Source: Thermoproteota archaeon (GTDB lineage: Archaea; Korarchaeota; Korarchaeia; Korarchaeales; Korarchaeaceae). Taken from it: a stretch of 64,000 nucleotides of DNA. Each line of letters opens with the position of its first letter. The stretch's first letter is position 1. Positions 58,940 to 64,000 of this stretch are shown one piece after another. The notes below the pieces were generated by a model. That model saw only the letters and a program-made list of their open reading frames with translations, made no database searches and was not told where the DNA came from. Position numbers and translations under genes: made by a program. The stretch lies in the NCBI GenBank assembly GCA_027491415.1, contig JAOZFH010000007.1:17266-81265 (forward strand), given 5' to 3'.

Positions 58940-59197
58940 TTGAGGGAGCTGGCCCGCCTCTCCGGAGAGTACTCCCTGCCGCTGGCTGAGGCAGTTAAGA
59001 GGGTTGTCTCCAAGCTCTTGGAAGCGGGCCACGACGTCGAGGTGAGTATCGAGGGTCCAGGAGTGGAGGTGAGGTTGAGGGAGCTCGGAGAGAGGAGGAT
59101 CGGATCCATAGTGATGGAGAGGACAGAGGTGCTCGCAGAGGGGGACTCGAAAGCGCTGGAGGTGGTTCGGAGATCCCTCATGCTTGGCGGCGGCTAG
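58940..59197 (+). CDS. Small protein co-transcribed with archaemetzincin, function unknown
   Basis: About 85 residues with TTG start 58940 (just after the archaemetzincin stop, GGGGGTG upstream). Predicted alpha-beta pattern: LPLAEAVKRVVSKLLEAGHDVEVSIEG, then VEVRLRELGERRIGSIVMERT and a final helix. There are no cysteines or membrane segments. A longer frame would start at 58892 inside the protease gene. It overlaps the convergent endonuclease-like gene by 20 bases. Family not recognised; a link to proteolysis or its control is only suggested by position. Confidence 0.7.
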   Translation: MRELARLSGEYSLPLAEAVKRVVSKLLEAGHDVEVSIEGPGVEVRLRELGERRIGSIVMERTEVLAEGDSKALEVVRRSLMLGGG

Positions 59198-60581
59198 GCC
59201 CCCTGAGAAGAATTCGGACCTCGGGCATCACGTCGTCCCTGAGCCACTCCCAGGCTATCTCCCGCTTGGAAGCCCTGTGGGTCGGATAAGAGCCCAGTCC
59301 CAGTCGCAGGACCTCCAGAGCCCTCTCCACGCCCCCTCCAGTGGAGGCCACCTTCAGGAGCGTCTCTACGACGGGGGAGTCCGCCAGCAGGACCCCAGAG
59401 GCTTCGGCCTCCTCGATCACCTCGGAATCCAGCTCGCTCCTTCTCCCCACGAAGAAGAGGACCGGCACCACCTTTAGGCTGGTGGCGTAGGCCAGATCTT
59501 CAGCCCTCGAGCCGAGTATGGCCACCTTCTCCGGCTTGGGTGGGGCCACCGTGCACTCCACCAGAATGGCCCTGTCTCCCGAGACGGCCACGACGTCTGG
59601 GGAGTCGGACGGCATGTACCCCAGCCAGACCGGATCGAATCCAAGGACGTAGAGCAGGGAGAACACGGCAAACTCAAAGTTCCTGCCGTCCATCCTGTCG
59701 GCCTGCCTCAGCCAGGTCCTCAGCCTCCTGAGCCCGCGATCGAAGTGGCTGTAGACGGCCATCCTGGCCCCGGCGAGTATTCTCCGGGGTACCAGTGGGA
59801 CCTCGTCCACCGGCGCCCCGTCAAGGGTGAGCACGGCCGAGCCACCAACCGACCCAGAGAGGCGCAGACGCGCCCTCGACCTCACCAGCGAACCGGCCTT
59901 GGCAACCTCCTTCAGCCCCGCTCCCCCGTAATCACCCGGACTTTCGCCCCTCACTGCAGGGAGAAGCGATATCCTGCCAGAGAGGTCCTCGTGGTGTATT
60001 ACCGTCACTATCGCGTCCCTCCCAGAGAGCTTGACGTCGGTGATTCCGGCGTAGATGGGGAGCAGGAATCTGAGATACCCGCGACCGGGCCGCCACGCCG
60101 CGACCCCCTCCGGGATTATGACCTCCTGCCTCACTAGGGCGTCGAGGTCCTCGTAGGCCCTACCGTCCAGGACCACAGGCCCGATCTCGTTTGGGGGTCT
60201 CGTCGAGTTGGCCAGCTCCCCCACCACCAGGGGGAATGGAAACGCCCACACAACGGCCTGCAGCCACGGGGGCCTCTCAGACACGGTCGCCTCTGTGGGC
60301 CTGAGGTTCACCCTCGCGCCCGCCACGCTCACCTGTCCGGATGAGGCGGATTCCATGAGACCCTCGAGGATGTCGGGTCCGGTCACCTCCCTGATGAGGA
60401 CGAGGGAGTCCCCTAACCGGACCTTCTTCCTCCTCCCCGCCCTCCTGGTGGGGAGGGGGAGCACCCTGCCCGTCACGAGCTCAAGGAGAGACCCGCGCCT
60501 CGAGGCGAGCAGCCTGATGTCGAGGGATCGGTAGGTGCCCTCGACGCGCTCCATCAGCGTGTACAGCTCACTCCAGCCCAT
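59178..60581 (-). CDS. Uncharacterised protein with C-terminal PD-(D/E)XK-like nuclease domain
   Basis: A 467-residue protein I cannot place in a named family. About residues 1-280 are a beta-rich unknown region. About 290-410 resemble a restriction-endonuclease fold: DGRNFEFAVFSLLYVLGFDP (N-terminal helix with Glu), SPDVVAV (D329), a strand ILVECTV (E342, C343, T344) and a following helix with KVAILGSRAEDLAYA. The D...ExK signature is incomplete because Thr replaces the lysine. It might be a nuclease or a scaffolding fold. TATA-like TTATTAAAGG (60608-60617) about 30 bases upstream is shared with the integrase gene. Confidence 0.75.
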   Translation of the reverse strand: MGWSELYTLMERVEGTYRSLDIRLLASRRGSLLELVTGRVLPLPTRRAGRRKKVRLGDSLVLIREVTGPDILEGLMESASSGQVSVAGARVNLRPTEATVSERPPWLQAVVWAFPFPLVVGELANSTRPPNEIGPVVLDGRAYEDLDALVRQEVIIPEGVAAWRPGRGYLRFLLPIYAGITDVKLSGRDAIVTVIHHEDLSGRISLLPAVRGESPGDYGGAGLKEVAKAGSLVRSRARLRLSGSVGGSAVLTLDGAPVDEVPLVPRRILAGARMAVYSHFDRGLRRLRTWLRQADRMDGRNFEFAVFSLLYVLGFDPVWLGYMPSDSPDVVAVSGDRAILVECTVAPPKPEKVAILGSRAEDLAYATSLKVVPVLFFVGRRSELDSEVIEEAEASGVLLADSPVVETLLKVASTGGGVERALEVLRLGLGSYPTHRASKREIAWEWLRDDVMPEVRILLRGPSRRQA

Positions 60582-60605
60582 TTAACGAGAGGTTCAATTG
60601 AGCAT

Positions 60606-60617
60606 TCTTATTAAAGG
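60606..60617. promoter_or_regulatory. Shared TATA region, nuclease-like and integrase genes
   Basis: TCTTATTAAAGG lies between divergent starts 60581 and 60645, about 25-38 bases from each. Confidence 0.45.
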
Positions 60618-60644
60618 TTCCCCGCCCAGTCACCGGGGGCTGAG

Positions 60645-61823
60645 TTGGGCAGGCCCGCCGCGGAGAGGAGGGAGGAGGAGGTCAGGAAGGGACTCCGTGA
60701 GCTCCCGGAGGACCTGAGGGTCGCCCTGATCCGCTTCTACCAGGAGAGGAACCTGACTAAGGGGACGAGCAGGGCCCTCTACATCCACGCCTGCAAGGCC
60801 TTCATCCGAGAGATGGGAAAGAGCCCTCTCGAGGCTGGTGAGGAGGACTTCAGGGTGTTCCTGGAGAGGTTGAGGGCTAGGGGGCTGAGCGAGCGGACCG
60901 TCGCTACCTACATGGGTCACCTGAAGGCGATCCTGAGGTGGGCCAAGCCGGAGGAGAGCCCGCTGTCCTGGTGGAGGCCGCCCCGAAAGAGGTCGAGGGT
61001 TGAGAGGCTGAGGGATGAGCTCCTGAGCCCCGAGGAGGTCAAGGCCCTGGTCAAGGCGGCCCAGACCCCGAAGACCAAGGCCATGATCGCGGTGCTCTAC
61101 GAGGGGGCGCTGAGGGTCGGGGAGCTGTGCTCTCTCAGGATGAGGGACCTGGAGTTCACGGACTACGGGTTCAAGGTCAGGGTGAGGGGGAAGACCGGGG
61201 TCAGGACCATCCCGCTCGTCGACTCCGCGCCCTACCTGAGGGCGTGGCTGCAGGTCCACCCCGACCCCGGGGACCCGAACGCCCCCCTGTTCCCAAGCAC
61301 CTGGGGGGGTGGGATGAGCAGGATGTCGGAGGAGTCCGTGGCGGTCCTCGTGAGGCGCATAGCGAGGAGGGCGGGCATAGGCAAGAGGGTGCACCCCCAC
61401 ACGCTCAGGCACACCAGGCTGACCCACCTGGCAACCCAGCTCACCGAGCACGAGCTGAAGTCCTTCGCTGGGTGGGCCCAAGACTCGGGGATGGCGGCGG
61501 TCTACGTCCATCTGAGTGGCAGGGACGCGGAGAGAGCCATATTGAGGGCCTACGGTATAGAGAGGGCCGAGGAAGAGGAGAGGAAGAGGGTCCAGCCGCT
61601 CAAGCCCGAGGCCTGCCCAAACTGCGGGTACGTGAACCCTCAGGACGCGGAGTTCTGCCTGAGGTGCGGGTACCCGCTGAGCGAGAGGGCCAGGGAGGAG
61701 GCGATGAGGGGCAAGGAGCTGGTTGAGGCGGTCAAGAGGGCTCTGCTCTCTGACCCCAGGATCTCGGAGCTCCTGGTCAGGGCCCTGCGGCAGGTCTTGG
61801 AGGCCGAGGGGACTCGGGACTAG
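60645..61823 (+). CDS. Tyrosine recombinase (XerA/integrase type) with C-terminal zinc ribbon
   Basis: A site-specific recombinase of 392 residues. The N-terminal SAM-like DNA-binding domain (residues 25-110) includes KGTSRALYIHACKAFIRE. The catalytic domain has EGALRVGELCSLR (R157), HTLRHTRLTHLA (H252, R255), the GWAQ segment and the nucleophile AAVYVHLSG (Y287). After it comes a zinc ribbon, CPNCGYVNPQDAEFCLRCGYP, and a helical tail, an arrangement seen in several archaeal integrases. Start TTG 60645. The gene heads an accessory region with a toxin gene and repeats, so it could belong to an integrated element, though a housekeeping XerA role is not excluded. Confidence 0.92.
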   Translation: MGRPAAERREEEVRKGLRELPEDLRVALIRFYQERNLTKGTSRALYIHACKAFIREMGKSPLEAGEEDFRVFLERLRARGLSERTVATYMGHLKAILRWAKPEESPLSWWRPPRKRSRVERLRDELLSPEEVKALVKAAQTPKTKAMIAVLYEGALRVGELCSLRMRDLEFTDYGFKVRVRGKTGVRTIPLVDSAPYLRAWLQVHPDPGDPNAPLFPSTWGGGMSRMSEESVAVLVRRIARRAGIGKRVHPHTLRHTRLTHLATQLTEHELKSFAGWAQDSGMAAVYVHLSGRDAERAILRAYGIERAEEEERKRVQPLKPEACPNCGYVNPQDAEFCLRCGYPLSERAREEAMRGKELVEAVKRALLSDPRISELLVRALRQVLEAEGTRD

Positions 61824-62044
61824 GGGAGGGGCCCCACCTCGGTCGGGTCCTCAGGGTGGGGCTGGTAACGCAGCCTGCACCCGGTCTGGTGGCCCCCGGC
61901 CCTCTCACCCACGGCCAGGACTGATGCGTTCGTTATTTTTCGAGTTTCGCGGGAGTTTCCTCCTGATCGGGACCAGTCAAGGCGAAGCTTCGCGCGTGTG
62001 AGACGCGAATAGGCCCGCCAATTATCAACAACTTTTAAGTAAAG
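61824..62044. promoter_or_regulatory. Intergenic region after the integrase, with promoter of the YwgA-like gene
   Basis: The 221 bp are GC-rich at first (GGGGAGGGGCCCC... ), then less so. ACTTTTAAGT (62031-62040) is a TATA element for the next gene. I looked for tRNA or attachment-site sequence and found none that holds up; there is a GCGAAGCTTCGCGC inverted repeat near 61982-61995. Confidence 0.4.
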
Positions 62045-62062
62045 TTGAGTAAAGAGGATCGG

Positions 62063-62569
62063 GTGGCCCCGGGGAGGCAGGATTCGGTGGGGATCACCTT
62101 GAGGAGGCGCAACATGCTCCTCTCCTTCATCAGGATGCTCGAGGAGAGGGGGATATTCAGGTTCGACCTGGACAGCTTCGAGTCCAGGCTCAGGCTGCAG
62201 AAGTACGTCTACCTGGCCAGGCCCTTCGGGCTGAGGCTGGGCTACGGGTACTCCCTCTACATAAGGGGGCCCTACTCCCCGGAGCTGGCCAGGGACTACT
62301 ATGCCCTGTCGGGGGACGTTGAGGGGGAGCCCCTACCAGAGGGGTTCAGGGCCGAGGAGTTCCTGGAGTTCGTGAGGGGAAGAGACGAGAGGTGGCTGGA
62401 GGCAGCTAGCACCCTGCTCATGCTGGCCGAGGAGAGCCCCGGAGACCTGGAGTGGGTCCTGTCTCGGACGAGTGAGCTGAAGCCCTGGGCCGACGAGGGT
62501 TGGCTCCGGGAGATACTGGAGGAGCTCCTGAAGTGGCGCCTCCTGCCTACGGGTTCTCCCCTATCCTGA
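62063..62569 (+). CDS. YwgA/DUF4065-like protein (possible antitoxin-type domain)
   Basis: A protein of about 168 residues. RLRLQKYVYLARPFGLRLGYGYSLYIRGPYSPELA (in parts) matches the LQKLVYLxxxxG...YxxYxyGPYSpxLa pattern of the YwgA and Panacea (DUF4065) families, some of which serve as antitoxins or phage-defence accessory proteins. The rest is helical. GTG 62063 is preferred to TTG 62045, since the TATA element (62031-62040) places the transcript start near 62060. It converges on and overlaps the PIN-domain toxin gene by 23 bases. The role is not certain. Confidence 0.75.
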   Translation: MAPGRQDSVGITLRRRNMLLSFIRMLEERGIFRFDLDSFESRLRLQKYVYLARPFGLRLGYGYSLYIRGPYSPELARDYYALSGDVEGEPLPEGFRAEEFLEFVRGRDERWLEAASTLLMLAEESPGDLEWVLSRTSELKPWADEGWLREILEELLKWRLLPTGSPLS

Positions 62570-63047
62570 GCTTTCTCCTCCTTCTTCCCTCCTCCCCCAC
62601 CAGCTTCGCGTTCATCTCGTCAACGGCTCTTGACTTGATGACCTGCTGATCTGTGGTCACCAGCCGGATCGAGTCCGGGTCCAAGAGGGCGTGGGCTGTG
62701 ATGATCGAGTCCGCGTGCTCAATCTCGTAGTCCCTCTCGCGGATCTCCCCGGCGCACTCGCAGACCTCCTCATCGGGCCAGACGATCTTGGGGTCCAGCG
62801 CCTCGAACAGCTCGCGGAACCTGTGGACGGCCTCAACGGCCTCTGTCGGTTTAGGACGCTCCGCTATCCACAGGAGGACCTCGGCCAGAGCAGTGGAGGA
62901 GATCACGATCGTGGCGTTGCCCCTCTCTCGCTCCTTCCTGAGCCTGTAGACGACGCTGTGCCCGTACTCGTACTGGTCTCTGTCCGAGGTGTTCATGTAG
63001 GCTATGATCACGCTGGAGTCCAGGTGCGTCGTGCTTTTGTTCTCCAT
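62547..63047 (-). CDS. PIN-domain ribonuclease (VapC-type toxin)
   Basis: A 166-residue PIN-domain protein. Acidic catalytic residues lie at HLDSSVIIAYM (D10), STALAEVLLW (E), EHADSIITAHAL (D) and LVTTDQQV (D). Such VapC nucleases cleave tRNA or rRNA and are usually paired with an upstream VapB antitoxin; no antitoxin is seen in the same operon (nearest upstream sequence is non-coding). The C-terminal 20 residues are very basic. ATG 63047, with CTTATTAAGG (63080-63089) as the likely TATA box. It converges with the YwgA-like gene. Confidence 0.88.
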   Translation of the reverse strand: MENKSTTHLDSSVIIAYMNTSDRDQYEYGHSVVYRLRKERERGNATIVISSTALAEVLLWIAERPKPTEAVEAVHRFRELFEALDPKIVWPDEEVCECAGEIRERDYEIEHADSIITAHALLDPDSIRLVTTDQQVIKSRAVDEMNAKLVGEEGRRRRKLRIGENP

Positions 63048-63287
63048 CCTCGCCCTTCACGTCGCTTTGTCCTGATTCCCTTATTAAGGAGGTTCATATT
63101 TGTTGAGGGGTGCCTTTAGAAGAATCATCTCGGTATTTCCGCGCGGTTCTCTCCCCTAGCGGCCCCGCGCGCTCGAGACGCCCCTCTTGTGAGTTTTGTG
63201 AGCCTTTTGGACATGGGAGGTTTCGCTCGGTCAGGCTGGGTCGACACCCGAAGCAGAGTTCACCATCATGTTCAACCTCTTCCTGAA

Positions 63288-63356
63288 ATTCCGGAACATC
63301 CTGACTTTCCGGGCCGGAGTCTCCGGAAGATCCGGTAAGCCAGGACTTCCGGAACC
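63288..63356. repeat. Cluster of CCGGA motifs including two TTCCGGAAC palindromes
   Basis: ATTCCGGAAC (63288-63297) and ACTTCCGGAACC (63345-63356) bracket CCGGA copies at 63314, 63323 and a TCCGG at 63331. CTCCGGAAGAT (63321-63331) recurs exactly at 63983-63993. Possibly binding sites. Confidence 0.5.
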
Positions 63357-63469
63357 CCCTAAAGATGAGATGGTAGATCGCACCCCGAGAGAATGTCTGA
63401 CGCAGCTGCAACAGGCAGCCATCCGGGTCGGAACCCGAGCCTGAGGGAGGATGGGGTGCGCGCGTGGAG

Positions 63470-63493
63470 ACGGGGGTCGATCCTCGCCCCCGT
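63470..63493. other. Hairpin, 7-bp stem
   Basis: ACGGGGG and CCCCCGT separated by ten bases form a perfect 7-bp stem between the first and second TCYGACGCAGCTGC copies. Confidence 0.5.
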
Positions 63494-63562
63494 GGCAGCG
63501 GGGAGAACGTGCGTTACCACCTACCCACCCTCACCTCTGACGCAGCTGCAGCAGATATCGTA

Positions 63563-63588
63563 GGTCGGTGGACTTGGGTCCACCGGCC
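63563..63588. other. Hairpin, 11-bp stem
   Basis: GGTCGGTGGAC and GTCCACCGGCC flank a four-base loop (TTGG), giving 11 pairs with one G-T wobble. It lies between the second and third repeat copies and is the most stable-looking hairpin in the region. Confidence 0.55.
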
Positions 63589-63715
63589 CCCCATATCCGA
63601 CGCAGCTGCTGCGGACAAAATGCTCTGCAGTCACCGAGTTCCGGGTCATTTTGGGAGTTCGGTAAGCGCCTATGGGGAATTGAGGGTGTGGAAAAGGGTG
63701 ATTGGGCGGGCAGCG

Positions 63716-63952
63716 TCACTCTTGATCCCTTATGGCCTCTCTTAGAACCTCCTCCCTCTCCTCGATTACTTTGAGAAGGGACAGCGCCTCTTCCAGTAGA
63801 TATTCCTTTAGAGGCGTCTCCTTAGATATCCGTAGGAACGCTTTCAGAGCCTCCGTCAGGTCGATCTCCGCGGCCTCCCCATCGCAGGAGGAGTAGCGAG
63901 TCTCCCACCCGATGTTGTCCCGGAGGAAAACGCCGACGAACTCTTCCATCAC
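63716..63952 (-). CDS. Small acidic helical protein, function unknown
   Basis: A 78-residue protein, acidic, with a long C-terminal amphipathic helix (LLEEALSLLKVIEEREEVLREAI) and two cysteine-free beta stretches apart from one Cys. GTG 63952 or ATG 63949 can start; GGGGAGGGGCGGG lies upstream. The size and charge would fit an antitoxin or small regulator but no family is recognised. Its partner, if any, would lie beyond the window's end. Confidence 0.55.
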   Translation of the reverse strand: MMEEFVGVFLRDNIGWETRYSSCDGEAAEIDLTEALKAFLRISKETPLKEYLLEEALSLLKVIEEREEVLREAIRDQE

Positions 63953-64000
63953 CCGCCCCTCCCCAGCTTTTGAGAGTTCTTCCTCCGGAAGATAGAAGAT

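Larger units (their letters stand above)
63396..63615. repeat. Three-copy TCYGACGCAGCTGC repeat
   Basis: Copies start at 63396 (TCTGACGCAGCTGCAAC), 63536 (TCTGACGCAGCTGCAGC) and 63596 (TCCGACGCAGCTGCTGC). Each contains the palindrome GCAGCTGC. Spacing is 140 and 60 bp. Confidence 0.65.
63090..63715. other. Long non-coding, repeat- and hairpin-rich region
   Basis: This stretch of about 625 bp, the longest in the window without a supported gene, contains CCGGA-rich palindromic motifs (63288-63356), three copies of a TCYGACGCAGCTGC motif (63396, 63536, 63596) and several strong hairpins (63470-63493; 63563-63588). Short open frames are not gene-like. It could hold a structured RNA or the remains of a mobile element; no tRNA or CRISPR array could be confirmed. 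Confidence 0.55.

Noticed and set aside
61840..61930. Possible tRNA fragment or attachment site (GGTAACGCAGCCTGC...)
   Set aside because: A D-arm-like string is present, but there is no T-arm consensus or acceptor-stem pairing, and no matching direct repeat was found.
63396..63615. CRISPR array
   Set aside because: Only three short, imperfect copies at unequal spacing (140 and 60 bp), each internally palindromic, and no cas genes in the window.
63464..63774. Open frames over the repeat region (93 and 68 codons)
   Set aside because: They cross the repeats and hairpins in several frames with no start signal or composition typical of the neighbouring genes.

Overview
The window is dense, GC-rich (by eye about 60%) archaeal DNA. 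Several things point to Archaea: most transcription units are preceded by a TATA box some 22-35 bp upstream of the start codon with little or no leader; the genes include aIF1/SUI1, an AlaX editing protein, archaemetzincin, a family-II cis-prenyltransferase, ADP-forming acyl-CoA synthetase alpha subunits, indolepyruvate:ferredoxin oxidoreductase and SMC/ScpA/ScpB; arginine is mostly AGG/AGA and isoleucine often ATA, as in thermophiles. A tubulin/FtsZ-superfamily protein together with SMC-ScpAB, a Ras-like small GTPase and peptide/amino-acid fermentation genes would suit a deep TACK lineage (Korarchaeota-like, or a relative). That placement is an inference; no rRNA or other marker is present.

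Layout. 1-2.2 kb: end of an amino-acid permease with a fused UspA domain, a stand-alone RAM (Lrp ligand-binding) protein and a UspA protein. 2.2-9.7 kb: amino-acid and nitrogen catabolism (YgeY-like M20 hydrolase, carbamate kinase, zinc alcohol dehydrogenase, hydroxyisobutyrate-dehydrogenase-like enzyme, cysteine-synthase-like PLP enzyme, class III aminotransferase, methyltransferase). 10-14 kb: an ADP-forming acyl-CoA synthetase alpha subunit followed by iorAB, i.e. aryl-pyruvate oxidation coupled to acyl-CoA-dependent ATP synthesis. 14.1-17.1 kb: a tight four-gene operon of a Ras-like GTPase, two paralogous degenerate methyltransferase-fold proteins and a zinc-finger protein, which I do not recognise as a known system. 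18.3-33.3 kb: two complete tandem Dpp/Opp-type ABC importers with membrane-anchored binding proteins of opposite topology. 33.3-46.5 kb: single genes and short operons (KaiC-like ATPase, FmdE-like, Nudix, phosphohexomutase, cis-prenyltransferase, P-type ATPase, PfkB kinase, methyltransferase, polyprenol/diacylglycerol kinase-like, M20 peptidase, saccharopine dehydrogenase-like, AlaX). 46.5-54 kb: a chromosome-organisation cluster: membrane-anchored winged-helix protein, short-armed SMC, ScpA, ScpB, a 656-aa coiled-coil protein and a CetZ/FtsZ-like tubulin homologue. 54-60.6 kb: second acyl-CoA synthetase alpha subunit, AIM24-like protein, aIF1, 5-formyl-THF cyclo-ligase, HD phosphohydrolase, archaemetzincin and a PD-(D/E)XK-like protein. 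60.6-64 kb: an accessory end with a tyrosine recombinase carrying a zinc ribbon, a YwgA/DUF4065-like protein, a VapC-type PIN toxin and about 650 bp of repeat- and hairpin-rich non-coding DNA.

How the genes fit together. The importers, two peptidases, aminotransferase, IOR and acyl-CoA synthetase subunits describe an organism that takes up peptides and ferments amino acids. The two clusters most worth pursuing are the GTPase/paralogue-pair operon and the SMC-ScpAB-coiled-coil-tubulin cluster. A recurring oddity is CTG as the likely start codon: for smc and the formyl-THF cyclo-ligase it sits in a CTGA overlap with the upstream stop, and for the cis-prenyltransferase the catalytic DGNRR motif is only included if translation begins upstream of the first ATG.
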